64,000 nt of DNA from Forficula auricularia (taxonomy: Eukaryota; Arthropoda; Insecta; Dermaptera; Forficulidae). Shown piece after piece: positions 10,479 to 22,105 of this stretch. How positions within the stretch are numbered: position 1 is the stretch's first letter; each line of letters opens with the position of its first letter. The notes under the pieces are model-generated. The model was not told where the DNA came from and ran no database searches. It was given only the letters and a program-made list of their open reading frames with translations. The DNA is taken from the NCBI GenBank assembly GCA_024734495.1, contig JALMQS010000069.1, positions 3,534,021 to 3,598,020 of the forward strand. Reading direction: 5' to 3'. Position numbers and translations under genes: made by a program.

Positions 10479-10967
10479 TTAAGGGGGAAACGAAGATTTG
10501 GAGGAGTTGGTAGTTAATTTCCTCGTGAGATGCCAGAATCGATTTTTATTAGCTGGGCATGCTGATAATCGGTCAGCCCATTTTTCATCTAGAGACTTCT
10601 TGGTTTCATTAATAATTTTGTTACACTGGTTACGAGATTTTGAAAAGGCAATTCGTTTGATGTCCGTTTGGCAGGAAAGCCATTCGTTGAATGCTTTATT
10701 TTTTTCACGAACAGCTTCGGCACATCGCTTGTTGAACCAGGGCTTTGAATAATTTTTCCTATTTACATAGGGAACACACTGTTCAATGCCCATCTGAATT
10801 ACTTCTTCAAATACAGAAGCACATTCAGAAGCATTTTTATTTTTTAATGCGTCATTCCACGGGAATTGTCCAAAGAAGCTACGCATCTCATCGAAGTTGG
10901 CTCTATTAAATAGCCATATTTTTTTTAATTTGTTGGCTCTTAGGCTTAGAGAAGTTGAAAGGAACAT
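10479..10967 (-). pseudogene. LINE ORF2 linker region
   Basis: 162 codons between endonuclease and reverse transcriptase. Motifs such as FPWNDAL, YSKPWFNKRCAEAVREKNKA and NRFWHLTRKL are typical of this linker in CR1/Jockey-group elements (W-W-x-x-C-x-x-A-x-x-x-K-x-x-A/W). A frame change at the end leads into SSGSIATDALSKAEAFASFF, which continues to the reverse transcriptase. Confidence 0.8.
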
Positions 10968-11643
10968 TAATTTTTATCAGAGAGTGGTCGGATTTATTCA
11001 GAGGGGCGGATATAGAGAATGTGAATGTCGATGGGTCAGTTGTCAGGAATAGATCAAGAAGATACGCTGTGTGTTTGGGATTGTCAGGTATTCTAGTAGG
11101 ACAGTCAATGATTTGAGTGAGATTGCAGGCTATAGAGAAATCATAGGCTTCGCGACCAGCGCGCGTGTTGGAGCTGGAATGGGTCAACCAATCCTTATTA
11201 TGGACATTGAAATCACCAAGAAAAGAAATTTCTGAATTGGGAAATTGTGATTGAATTTGGTCGCAACATTTACCGAGATAGTTGAAAAATTCTGAAAATT
11301 TCGAATCATTAGGGGACCTATATATTGCACAGAGAAATCTGGAAGATGAATTTGAGGAAATTTTAAGCCATAACGCATCGAATTTATCTGATTCCAAAGA
11401 GGAAAAACGCTGACAGGGGACATCGTCACGAACGTAGCAGCAGACACCATTATAGCGACGAAACATGGTGTGGAGAATATATTTGCGAAATTGAAGATCA
11501 GGGGCGTTAGATTTATTTTGATCAATTTGGGTCTCGCTAAGGGCTAGAATAGAGGGTTGGTCGTTTTCAAGATGCTGGAATACAGAGGCTTTATTACTAA
11601 AGAGACCGCGGATGTTTGTATAATGCAGGGTTAGCGTGGACAT
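10906..11643 (-). pseudogene. LINE endonuclease domain (APE type)
   Basis: A 245-codon frame begins MSTLTLHYTNIRGLFSNKAS and carries the apurinic-type endonuclease motifs LSETQ (metal-binding Glu), LGDFNVHNKDW and the final SDHSLIKI. The enzyme would nick target DNA to prime reverse transcription. The frame shifts at about 10906-10967 into the linker region, so the polyprotein is broken here. Confidence 0.9.
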
Positions 11644-11700
11644 GATAGAGGGGTGGGTGTGGATTATTTGATGTGGTAGTCAGAAATAATAGAATAGAAT

Positions 11701-12604
11701 AGAAATCGGTATCACAAGTTAGACAAAGAAAGTTAGAAATCATCAATAGCTAAATAGATGAAATCCAATTAACTCAGGCTATCACTTGAGCAGTGGTAAA
11801 TTCTCCGATTCGATAATTAATTAATTAATTATCTCCCACTTAATTATTTATGTTGAATCTGTGGAGAAAGAAATTGTATATTATTTGCTTAATAACTACT
11901 TCTAGAATGATACTAGTGTTAATAATAGATATATTATAAATTAAGAGTTAAGATAATAATTAAAATTTACTTAATTACTAGCTTTTATAATAGATATATT
12001 ATAAATTATAGGTTAAGATAATATTTAAAATTTAAAATAAGATGTTAGTTGAAATTATTATAGAATTATTATAGAACAATTAAGATTTAAAAACCGTGCA
12101 ATAATATTAATAATAGTTCGTAAGAAAAAAAAAGAAAAAGCAAAAATTATAATTTAGAAAATAATTAAAAGTAAAAAGAAACAACATGCAATAATGAATA
12201 AATAATATTATTATTAAAATTAAAAATTATTTCAAAAGCAATATATTAAAGAGAGAAAGAAAGTCAATTGAAATTCGAAACTTATGGTTTGTGAGATGAT
12301 CCTCTTGTCTTCAAACACAATGTAACGAATTGAGATAAAATAAAAATAAAATAAATGGAAATGTTTAGCCAATTATTTGATTGGCCAAACAAATAATTAC
12401 AAATATTAATTAAACTATGAAGATTAAAATTAAGTAAATTATATCACTAGAAAGAAGAATTTTTAACGAATAGTTTGATGTAAAATAATTAGAAAGTTTT
12501 GAAAATTAGACCACTCAAAAAAACATTCAAGTACGGAGCAAATAAAAACGTGTCTATTTGTTACTTAAACCCGTATATAATAATGTTTCTAAAAATGTGA
12601 TCAA
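11701..12604. other. AT-rich block upstream of the LINE ORF
   Basis: Full of stops on both strands, with repeats of GATATATTATAAATTA (about 11927 and 11993). The edges of the LINE-bearing insert carry ATTCAAGTA (12520) and TACTTGAAT (8690), a small inverted pair, so a further element may enclose the LINE. No gene seen. Confidence 0.45.
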
Positions 12605-13482
12605 AAAAATACGGGAGGGAGGGGGGGTAGTTTTATTTAACGGACACGATTGTATTGTATTGCTTCTATTTTTTATATTAACAAGCTTTTTCTTATTGAC
12701 GTACAAATAATAAACTAATAAAATAATGCAAATATTTGTCCGGTTATAATCTGATCACTACACTAATTTCCACACACTTCTGCACACACACACGAACACT
12801 CAATGGCTTAAATGGGCTATAGTTACCGAAGGCCATTAAAAAAAATAATAATAAAGAAATAATTAACAAAAATAATTAAAATTTGATTGTAATTTTGAAT
12901 AATTTATGTTTATAAGTATTTTTCTAAATTATCTTCAGGTTATTATGTCTACAGTCACTTAAAATTGATTTATACGATGAAAAGGAGTACTCCACATCCT
13001 CAGATGTAATGGGGCAAATTTAAAGAAACTTTAGATATATATAATTAAGTAATGGAGAGGGATTCAGCCAATGTGTATCCTATGCTGAATAAAAAACTCC
13101 CAATTATGGAAAACGTTTCGGCTTTAATTAAATATCTCCATTACTTAATTATATACATATACAGCCATCAAAATTGTATCAACTTTAGATATATATTTTT
13201 TCATTTTTTCATTCTTTCTCCGAAAATTTACTTTTAAAAAATCTGTATTTGGTGCGAAATAGGCAATATTTGACAAAAAATCCTTCAAATATGCAATTTT
13301 ATGCAATATTCTTCAAATATGGAATTTTATGCAATATTACTCAAATATGCAAAAATATCCAGTATAAAATTTAACCCACAGTAAACTAGATGTATGATTC
13401 GGATAGATAATTGATCCCCTGGGTTGTATGTGGTTGCATATAAAATATGCAATTCCATAGGAATCCGGTCTCTACTTATGGG

Positions 13483-14010
13483 GCACCTTTGTGGTGGGGT
13501 CAGGCCGCCAAAACAAATGTTTTGCTTATTGAAAGAGTTGAAACAAAAATTCTCAGGACAATTGCAAACCCTCCGCCAGGAATCAACAACTACATAATTA
13601 AAGCAAGACTTCAAATTGAGAATCTGCAAGACTACATTCAGCAATTATCGTTGAAGTTCCATAAAAGGCTAATTACTTATACGAATCCATTAATTACATC
13701 GATCGATCTCATATAATTATTAATCTCGTTTTTGCTCTCTTGTTATATTTTCTTTTAAGTTTTTTTCAAGTTTTTTTTTTAATTGGTTTAAAGGTTTTTA
13801 AAACTTTTCCTCGTTTTATCATTACTCGGTGAATCGAACGAACTACGAAGAACCAAACAAATTTGTTAAGGAGGGTGAATTGTGGGCAGCAAGCCCTAAG
13901 TCACCATTAGAAATAAAGTTGACAAAAAAATGTATATTCATAATGTATGAAAAATGTACATCTGTAATTATAATTGTATAATAAAGAATTTCTTATCTTA
14001 TCTTAATTAT
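13483..14010 (+). pseudogene. Jockey LINE, right half of the split frame and 3' UTR
   Basis: Resumes after the hAT insertion with GAPLWWGQAAKTNVLLIERV, ILRTIANPPPGINNYIIKA and LSLKFHKRLITYTNPL, the standard Jockey C-terminus, to a stop at 13716. The 3' UTR contains AGCCCTAAGTCACCATTAGA and ends near TTGTATAATAAAGAATTTCT at about 14010, a typical Jockey tail. Together with 8150-8345 it forms one LINE split by 5.1 kb. Confidence 0.85.
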
Positions 14011-14114
14011 TATTTTAAAACCCACTACGGAATTCAGAGGATGTATCCACCTGCCCTGAAATATGGCCGCCTAAGGCTGGCTTCGCAGCTGATAATAATA
14101 TAATAGCTACGTAA

Positions 14115-14427
14115 TTTAATTTTTTTTTCAAATTATGTTCTTTTTCTAAAGATCCACCAAGTAGACAAAATATTTCACCTTAAAAATATTAATGACTCTG
14201 GTATTGTGACAGATATCGGGATGCTATTCCATAGCGTGTCTACAGTCACCGAAAAAGAACGTCCGAATTTAGTTGTTTTATACTGGGAGATGTCCAATGA
14301 ACAAGGGATCCGTTTTAACAGTCCTGGTGTACCTTTCTCTATTAATGTTAAAGTTTCTCCTAAGATAGCTGAGCTAACGAGGGGACAAGAGCCCCCAGTG
14401 GATAATCTCTACGTAGGGGGTATTTAA
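14115..14427 (+). pseudogene. Unrecognised coding-like frame, about 100 codons
   Basis: A frame open from about 14115 to the TAA at 14425 reads IHQVDKIFHLKNINDSG, then TDIGMLFHSVSTVTEKERPN, LVVLYWEMSNEQGIRFNSPG and ends RGQEPPVDNLYVGGI. The composition is balanced and protein-like, unlike neighbouring AT-rich chance frames. I do not recognise a domain; it could be a fragment of a transposon or of an endogenised viral gene, or an exon. No splice sites stand out. Confidence 0.35.
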
Positions 14428-15149
14428 GCCAACCGAGCTTATCACGAGAGATTATTTTCTCCTTTATCCGAGCTGTTATATGAATAATCTTTATTTCATG
14501 GTAGAAGGGTTTTATCCACCCCTTTGAAAATTAAATCCAAGTATCAAAAGTTTTAAATCTCAAAGCAGTGGCGGAGAGTAGCTAAAATTAGTTGGGCTGC
14601 TGTTTCAGAAAATTTTTAGCCTTTGTTTTAAAATTCTGTAAAAGGAAACAAACATGTATAAAAATAAAATTTATTCAGAAACTTGATAAAATCCTAAAAG
14701 GACAAAATGAAACATTTTTTACTTACTTTAACCTAAATTCAGGAGTATCCAACCTTCTGGCATCCTTGGGACACATTTGAAGAAATAAAATTGTCTCAGG
14801 CACAGGCCGCACATAAAATATACTAATTTTAACGATAGTTTTTAAGCAAAAAACAGTTAAAATGTACAATAATGAACCAATTATTTTACATGTATTAATG
14901 TATACATTGTATTTGAGCTTCGACTTCGGAGATTACTTCTCCACCATCGACTGTCCTTGATCATCTTTTTAGTCCTTGTTTTTAATAAGAGGAAAAAACT
15001 AATTAAATAAAAACCTCTTTTCCGATAATTATTCCTCTCCATTCCAATTCCATCTGTACAATAATGATATCCGCTTTGACAAATACCATAGAAAGACTGA
15101 TGTCATACTAAATTTAAATGTAAACTATAGACAAGAAAAAATAATTTTT
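14428..15149. other. Intergenic DNA with a hAT-like terminus
   Basis: CAGGAGTATCCAACCTTCTGGC at about 14741 and GGCACAGGCCGCAC at 14798 look like a hAT-type end. No gene recognised. Confidence 0.4.
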
Positions 15150-16110
15150 ATAAAAAAAAAAACCGACTTCAAAAAAATTAAATGCAACAAATAAAATAAT
15201 AATAACTTAAAAACAAAATAAAATACACTAAAAGTTATAAAATAATTATCTTATTTAGTTACAACTAAACGCCGAAATATTCGTATGAAATCACTTTTTA
15301 AAGTTGGTGCCAAACATACACATTTTATTAATCAAACTCGACGGATTTTACTTAGTACGATTGTCGGGTACGCTCGCTTATATAGTTTGTTTAGCACCGA
15401 CTTCAAAAAGTGATTTCATGTTAATATTTCGTCATTTAGTTGTAACTAAATTAGATTATTATTTTATAGCTTTTAGGGTATTTCATTTTTGAGTTTTATT
15501 ATTTTATTTGTTGCATTTAATTTTTTTGAAATCGGTTTTATTTATTTTTTTTATAAAATTTTTTTTTCTCTTTTTAGTGATGCTATTATTATAATACTGA
15601 CTTAATATAATACCTTGAATGCATCTCGTAAGAGAAAGCGTCAGGCGAATGATTCAGAAAATGAAATAAAATTAAATTCATAAATATAGAAATTCTCTGG
15701 AAACGTTTGCGGATTTTAAATGGACGTTTTAGGATTGATTTTTTTATAAAAGATTTTATTTGTTATAATTTCGATTATTTGCTCATAAGAATTAGATATT
15801 TACGTTAATTCATCATTGATCATATCATCAGAACTTGACTAAATTAATATGGACCACCCCTAAGGTACCCTCTTCCAATATAAAAAGAATCATCGAAATC
15901 GGTTCATAAACAAAAAAATATGCCTAAACAAACATATCAAAAAGGGTCCAATAACAATGAAAAATGGGACCAATCGGAAACTAGACTGAACCCAACGCAA
16001 ATAAAATCATTAAAATCGGTTGACAATTGGCGAAGATATCAGGTAACATAGACATAAAAAAATCAGTCCAATTGAGAACCTCCTCTTTTTTTGAAGTCGG
16101 TTAAAAATAA
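15150..16110 (-). mobile_element. ACCGACTTC foldback repeat, copy 1
   Basis: Reverse orientation relative to copy 3. The inner foldback spans about 15160-15540 with arms TTAAATGCAACAAATAAAAT and TATTTTATTTGTTGCATTTAA, and the outer tail ends TTTTTGAAGTCGGTTAAAAA at about 16105. No coding capacity beyond short frames. Confidence 0.85.
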
Positions 16111-16502
16111 GTACCTCGATGCTCGGTAACTTCTTCCTTCAGTTAAAAGCTTTATTTTAATATTATTTTTAATTTAAAATTCAGATAAAAATGTCGATTT
16201 TTATTTGAGAGCCGTTTTCAAATTAAAAAAAATACAAAAATATATAATATTCGCACACTGTACCCCAATATTACTCCTCCCCGGATCCCCCACCACTGCA
16301 CCCCGCCTCCTGCACCTGTTTTGATTCAACCATATGATTCATTTTTATTCATCCAATTGTTAATAAATAAAACCTATCAAAATGTGTTGTTTTTTTAGAA
16401 AATTGAGACCTGCTTATGCGAAATATATTTTTAAATAAATTCTTGATTATTTTTTATTCTATTAAATAAATAAAATTCTTTATAAAAACAATTATAAAAC
16501 TT
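16111..16502. other. AT-rich non-coding DNA
   Basis: A short C-rich patch (CCCCGGATCCCCCACCACTG at about 16280) and otherwise AT-rich sequence. The missing left terminus of Tc1 copy 2 should have been here. No gene seen. Confidence 0.35.
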
Positions 16503-17478
16503 TGAAGTTTGTGTTTTAATTCGACTACGTTTCTAGCTGGTTGTATCCGTAATAGCTTTTTCATTGTGTGCCAAAGAGTTTCTATTGGTGACAAGTAGGG
16601 ACTGTTTGCCACCTACTCAAAAATTGGAACATTATGATCAGAAAGCCATTTTAAAAGATTTTCTTGATGTATGGCAGGCCGCCCTGTCTTGTTGCAACAC
16701 AAAATTATTATTATTCTGCAATGCATCTGCCATTGTTGGAAGTAACGATTTTTTTTTAAATCTCTAAATATTTATTGGTGTTTACAATTCCATCAATGAA
16801 GTGAAGTTTTCCAACACCTCTAGCAGACATTGAACCCCATACCATAGATGAAGCAGGAAATTTTACTTTCTTTTTTAAACAATCTGAATTGAAAGCTTCA
16901 TTTTTCTGACGAATAACTCTGCTTCCATTGTCCCCAACACAAACTTCAAAACGAGACTCATCACTTCAATGGACACTATTTCATTCATCACTCGTCCAAT
17001 TAAAGTGACTTTCAGCCCATTTAAGCCGGTTTTTCTTTTGTTTTAATGTCAAGAGTGGATTTTCTTTCGCCTAAAAAAATTAGTAAAATTACAAAAAAAA
17101 ATTTCGAATAATTTGCAATAAAATTACCTTGTAAGTTTTAAAACCTAACTTAAGGACTTCTCTATGGCACGAGAATCTTGAAACACTTCGCCCCACAGCA
17201 TCGCTCCAAAGAACAGATAATTCACCATAGTTCGAACGCCTGTTTTTTCTAATAATCTTCTTCAATGCTCGTCTATTAGCATCTGATATTTTGGATTTCC
17301 ACGCATACCGAGGTTTTGTAGCTATTGTACCCGTTGTTTTATAAACTCGAATAATATTTCTGACAGTAAACTTTGATAGATTAACTAGATCGCCAATTTC
17401 CGCGTTTGATTTTCCCTTTTTAAATAAATTGATAATAATTGAGCGAATTTTTTCATCAACAACCTTTCCATGAGTCAT
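16503..17478 (-). pseudogene. Tc1-type transposase pseudogene, copy 2
   Basis: Starts MTHGKVVDEKIRSIIINLF, followed by a helix-turn-helix (GKSNAEIGDLVNLSKFTVRN) and KKIIRKNRRSNYGELS. A frameshift and an intron-like A-rich spacer at 17075-17120 precede the catalytic core: DESRFEVCVGDNGSRVIRQ with the first Asp, ...MVWGSMSARGVGKLHFIDG, and near the end a degraded third motif (NSPYLSPIETLWHTMKKLL). Frame breaks make it non-functional. Confidence 0.85.
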
Positions 17479-17798
17479 TTTTACTAATAATAAACAAAAC
17501 AAACTTTCTTTTTGTTGGAAAAAGGCAAAGCCTACTTGATTATTTCACATATTCAAAGATTCTTAAAAAAAAAACAATCGTGAAAAGCAAAGAACTATTT
17601 TTTATATAAAAACATGTTTTTAACAATTAAAAAATAATTTTAAGTTAAATGTTACAATATAAATGTTTTAAATTGTTTAAAATGTTGTTCCAAATGATAT
17701 TAAAAATAAATATTTAAATTAAATTTACCGTGAATTAGCATAATTTTATTTAAAAAGAAAAAAATATTGATGGGCCAATTGAGATGGGACGGGGCTCG
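16503..17798 (-). mobile_element. Tc1/mariner-type transposon, copy 2 (one end lost)
   Basis: The right terminus matches copy 1 (CGAGCCCCGTCCCATCTCAA on the minus strand) with a TA at 17799. The left terminus and end of the gene are missing from 16503 outward. Unlike copy 1 it retains the region between the first and second catalytic residues. Confidence 0.85.
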
Positions 17799-17800
17799 TA

Positions 17801-18289
17801 TATACAAACAAATATATATATATAAATAAATAAATATATATATAAATAAATAAATATACAATTTTTGCTCGTTTAATAAGAGTAGATAATAAACAAGCGC
17901 TCGTATTGTTTATCTATGAACGTATATCTTTGAAATCAAATGAAAAATGATGAAGTGTGACAATACTTGAAACAAAAACGACATTTACTACTGAGGATCG
18001 TCTTCTAGCAGTGAGCGAAACTGTATGATGAATTAAAAATAATAAATAATAGTAATTTACAAAATTAGCAATACCTACTCGAAATTTCAAGAATTAAATC
18101 TACAGTCACTTAAATCCAGAAATTATCTCGAAAGATAAATTAAACAATTAAAACTACTTACAATTCTTCTAAGTATAATAATAGAGGGAATAGTTAAAAT
18201 ATTGATAATAATCATGCACAAGCAGGTTCATCGTATGATGATGTTAATTCAATTATGCTATATCCCTGTATTGACGAAAATAAAGATTA
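17801..18289. other. Microsatellite and AT-rich DNA
   Basis: An impure TATATAAATAAATAAA array lies at 17812-17862, followed by AT-rich sequence without a recognised gene. Confidence 0.5.
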
Positions 18290-19106
18290 AAAACTTCGTG
18301 TACTATCGATTTAAATTGGGAAAAATTAAATGCAACTCAAAAATAAAATAAAATGCACTAAAAGGTATAAAATAATTATCTAATTTAGTTACAACTAAAC
18401 GACGAAATTTTTCACTTTTTGAAGTCGGTGCTAAACATTTACATTTTATGAATCGCACTCGACGGATCGTTTGGCGGGTTATGAAGACAACATCGCGTAA
18501 GCTCATTTATATAGTTTGTTTGGCACCGACTTCAAAAAGTAATTTCATGTAACAATTTCATCGTTTAGTTATAAATAAATTAGATAATTATTTTATACCT
18601 TTTAGTGCATTTTATTTGATTTTTGAGTTGTATTATTCTATTTGTTGCATTTAATTTTTTTGAAGTCGGTTTTTTTTCTAAAAATTATTTTTATTTTTCT
18701 CTTTTTATAAGTGATGTTGACAATAGTGAGACTTAAGATAATACATTGCATGTATTTCGTAAGAGACAGATTCGTGCGAATGAATCAGAAAAGGATAATA
18801 AAATTTAATTCATAAATAAAGGAATTCTCTCGAAACGTTAGCGGGTTTTAAATGAACGTTTTAACATCGTTTTTTTTAAGATTTTTTATTATAATTTCGA
18901 TTATTTGCATATGAATTCCGCTATTTTGTCATTGATCATATCATCAGAACTTGACCAAATTAATATTGTACCAATCGGAAACTATACTGAAACCAATGAA
19001 AAAAAATCATAAAAAACGGTTCACAATTGGCGAAGAAATCGCGTAGCATAGACACAAAAAAAAATTTGCTGAATTGAGAACCTCCTCTTTTTTTGAAGTC
19101 GGTTAA
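18290..19106 (-). mobile_element. ACCGACTTC foldback repeat, copy 2
   Basis: Same family and orientation as copy 1. It begins inside the left inner arm (AAATGCAACTC) and ends CTCTTTTTTTGAAGTCGGTT at about 19106. The inner arms bracket GGCACCGACTTCAAAAAGTA. Confidence 0.82.
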
Positions 19107-19720
19107 AAACAAATAAATTGGGTATTTTTAAAGACTCTTTATGTAGCTACATAATAGCGTTTTGTGACAATTATTTTAATAAAATGTATTAACAAAATTT
19201 CTAGGTTTTTCATAAGTTTAAGATTTTGTGTCGGGGCAGCGGGTTGGTCACCCTTGACCTAAATTGTTGATCTATTCATTTAAAAATGAAATCCATTCAT
19301 CTTATTTTAATTTTTGCGAAAAAATATGTTGGTGTTAATGAAAAAGAGCGGCCACTGTGTCAGAGTGAATTCACCTCGAAGGACAGACAGACAGACAGTG
19401 TTTGTTTGATTCGAATTGCTTTTGGGCACTAGAGTTCGATTCACAAGGGAGATAATAAAGTCCTTCTGACATGTAATAAAGATTACACAGGTCTGCGAAA
19501 AAAATTTTTTTGTCAACTGCATGAGATATTTTTACTGAATTGTATGTTTTAAAGTGCGCTGATTTCAAAAGTGATGGCCATTTTTTTCTATCACATAAGG
19601 ATTTTTTGCAAATTCAAACACAAAAAATTGGTTAAAGCAATCCTTTATTCAAAATTTTCAAACAATAAATATTTTTTTTAAAGCAAACGAAACATTATTT
19701 TGATACATATACTTATTCAT
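19107..19720. other. Intergenic DNA with Helitron-like phrases
   Basis: Includes GGACAGACAGACAGACAGTG at 19380 and GATTCACAAGGGAGATAATAA. Such ACAGACAG strings are frequent in the Helitrons of this window. No gene recognised. Confidence 0.35.
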
Positions 19721-19726
19721 GTTCTT

Positions 19727-21190
19727 TATGAAACCTCTTCTTCTTTTTCTTGATACTTTGACGAGTCCTTTTCCGATTTCCATCTTCAGTTTCTCGCTTA
19801 AGCAGCCAACAGTAGTCAGCAAGCATAGTGACATCCCATCGCCCTTGGTACCTTCTCTCGATATCACGGACATCCTGGTGAAATCCTTCTCTTCACTGTA
19901 AGCTCCCAGGTTTTCAGGAAAATAAATTCGGCGAGGTTTCTTCAGCTTTTTCCTCGCCAAAAGTATCCTAAATACTCACTAATAAATTCCTTTTTTGTAA
20001 ATAAAATTTCTAAGAATAATATTGTATATAAATAAAAAATAAAATAAGAATAAAATGTAATAACCCCGAATGTCATCCTGGGCAATGCGGGTTAATGTAA
20101 TCTATTAGTTCTAGATCCCAAAATGTTAGGGGATCTAAAATAAAAACATGTATATAACTTTTTTTGGCTGAATAAACTGACATTTTAAAACTAAAAAAAG
20201 GAAAATAGTCTATGTGAGAGTGTAAAAAATGGACCTTCAAGCTCATCTTGCAGCCTTGAGCTTCGTATGCTGCTAGCATCCGTTGGACAATGGTTTTATA
20301 GTCAGGATCCTTAGTATTTCCCAAAAACTTTCGCACTACGTCCTTGAACGATACCCAACCTTCTTTTTCCTTCTCATTCATAGTTTCCACAAATGAAGGG
20401 TCCGTTAAAAGTTTTCTTATGTCGGGGCCGGTGAAAACTCCCTCTTTCAACTTTGCTTCTGACAGCTTCGGGAATTTTGTACATATATATTTGAAACAGT
20501 CTCCATCCTTTTGAAGCGATTTTACAAATTGTTTCATCAACCCCAATTTGATATGGAGAGGGGTCAACAAAACCTTTTGTGGTGGTACCAAAGTAGTGTT
20601 TATAACATTTTTCTCTCCAGGTTTTAAAGTTTCTCGGGATGGCCAATCACTTTTTTCCAGTGCTGTTCTCTGGCTCTACTATCCCACAAGCATAAGAAGC
20701 ATGGGTATTTGGTATAGCCTGCCTGCTGACCCAAAAGCATTGTCAGTATTTTGAAGTCCCCACAAATCATCCATTGATGGTCTTGATACTTGATTTTTCC
20801 AGGATAATGGCCAAATCGTTATAATCTTCTTTCATATGCACAGAATGTCCAATCGGAATCGAGGCAAATTTATTTCCATTGTGCAATAATACTGCTTTAA
20901 GGCTAGTCTTAGATGAGTCAATGAATAAGCGCCATTATTACCAATGAACATAGATACTGCAATATACATAAAAACTTATGTGATATAATAATTTGAATAT
21001 TTTTTCTGTTTTTGGGAGGTCAAAATCTGTAAGAAAATGTAAAAAAATCCTATGCAGTTTTTTGGTCGCAGACCTGTGTTATCTATCCATAACAGCTCGG
21101 ATTCAGTAAAAAGCAGTTTTTCATGATTTTCCTTAATATGAATAGCGATGATATGTTATAATGTTATAGCTTCTAAGGGTATTGACTCAA
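19727..21190 (-). pseudogene. Pseudogene of a multicopy arthropod protein family (WRLFIDSSKTSLK family)
   Basis: On the minus strand, through several frame changes, the order is ENHEKLLFTESELLW (about 21120), WRLFIDSSKTSLKAVLLHNG, FASIPIGHSVHMKEDYNDLA, DHQWMICGDFKILTMLLGQQ, YTKYPCFLCLWDSRA, VPPQKVLLTPLHIKLGLMKQ, FVKSLQKDGDCFKYICTKFP, KLKEGVFTGPDIRKLL, QGCKMSLKVHFLHSHIDYF, then after a spacer of about 250 bp FPENLGAYSEE, FHQDVRDIERRYQGRWDV and LADYCWLLKRETEDG. I recognise this as a widely repeated, uncharacterised family in arthropod genomes, probably carried by a transposable element. The function is unknown. The break near 20200-19960 repeats the DYFP codons on both sides, suggesting an insertion. 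Confidence 0.8.
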
Positions 21191-21244
21191 AAGAATCTGC
21201 GTTCCAACATACTTCTTCATTGATAGAATCGTTTTTATAAGCAA

Positions 21245-21543
21245 CTAGCTGACGACCGGGCCTTCGGCCCGGCGTCACCTGACCCTGGCGGGGAGCGTCT
21301 CGTTCATACCAATTTAATAATTGAAATTTAAAATCTTACTGTAAGTATCGAAAGAATGTGCTGAATGAAATTGATTCAAAAATAAGGAAGAATAAGGAAA
21401 GATTTATTTAACACATTGCCTAAGCACGATCACTATCTGACCAATCAGAATCGTTCTAATAATTTAACGCTTTGGCATTGGCTATGCACTGGCCAATCAG
21501 ATCGTTTCCACATACATATATATCCACATACTTTTCTATTTTA

Positions 21544-21559
<16 letters not shown>
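21245..21559 (-). mobile_element. Short Helitron (non-autonomous), copy 1
   Basis: On the minus strand it begins TCTATATATATATA (21559) and ends with the hairpin CCGGGCCGAAGGCCCGG followed by TCGTCAG and CTAG (21245-21248), the Helitron terminus. It has no coding capacity. Copy 2 at 43971-44279 differs at only a few positions by eye. Confidence 0.85.
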
Positions 21560-21574
<15 letters not shown>

Positions 21575-22105
21575 AAAAAAATATTTTAAAGCATTTATTT
21601 TGTTCATTTTTATTAAACAACTTTCTTTCTCTTAAGAAATGAGGTCAATAAAATTATATCAATTATTACGAAATTAAGATAAATGATTTCATATTAATTA
21701 ACAAAATTATTATCAAAATAATTAATAAATAATTATAATATGCCAACAAAAATATTAAATAAGTAATTTTTATTGAAAAACAATTTTTGTCGTTTTATTT
21801 ATTTACTAACTAATATGTTTTAATCAATTAGTTTGTTATTTTATTTATGCTTATATTTCACAACAGTAATTTATTTTAATAAAATATTTGTGAATAAGAG
21901 CCAAAAAGAAATTAAATCACGAATTTATCCACACTACGTATGGTCAAAAAATCCGATTAAGCCACTTTTGAAATGAGGTTTCAAGATTAGACATATGGTA
22001 CATTATTAAGTAAAACAAAAAAAAACGTTTACTCAAAGTCAAATTTTAACCAAATTCATTTAGTCAATTATATAAAAATATCAGCTTAAATATATTAATT
22101 AATTG
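21560..22105. other. AT-rich non-coding DNA
   Basis: Very AT-rich (long A/T runs, ATAGATATAGATATAG microsatellite at the left edge). I see nothing in it. Confidence 0.5.

Larger units (their letters stand above)
8709..11700 (-). mobile_element. Jockey/CR1-group LINE, near full-length ORF2, copy A
   Basis: The minus strand carries endonuclease, linker, reverse transcriptase and C-terminal regions in order and ends in an A-run (8709). The sequence before the tail contains TTGTACCTTCTTGGTGCAAC. Related 3' parts occur at 24497, 27090, 35265 and 40453, so this family was multicopy and active. Upstream of the ORF (11700-12600) there is only AT-rich sequence with no ORF1. Confidence 0.9.
8346..13474. 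mobile_element. Non-autonomous hAT-type element, copy B, with a LINE nested inside
   Basis: Terminal inverted repeats TAGAGACCGG (8346) and CCGGTCTCTA (13465-13474) are flanked by a perfect 8-bp target duplication CTTATGGG (8338-8345, 13475-13482), the hAT signature. Subtracting the LINE-bearing block (about 8690-12605) leaves about 1.2 kb without transposase, rich in ATGCAATATT motifs. A short inverted repeat AATTAAGTAATGGAGA / TCTCCATTACTTAATT lies at 13040-13149. Confidence 0.88.

Noticed and set aside
1..12745. A single 12.7-kb Polinton-like element bounded by inverted repeats at 1 and 12745
   Set aside because: The inverted similarity is explained by two opposite copies of a hAT-type element with 8-bp duplications; no Polinton polymerase or integrase is present.
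13030..13165. Another hammerhead-bearing unit (inverted repeat around AACGTTTCGGC)
   Set aside because: GAAACGTT occurs between inverted arms but no CTGANGA box precedes it; left as part of the hAT-type element.
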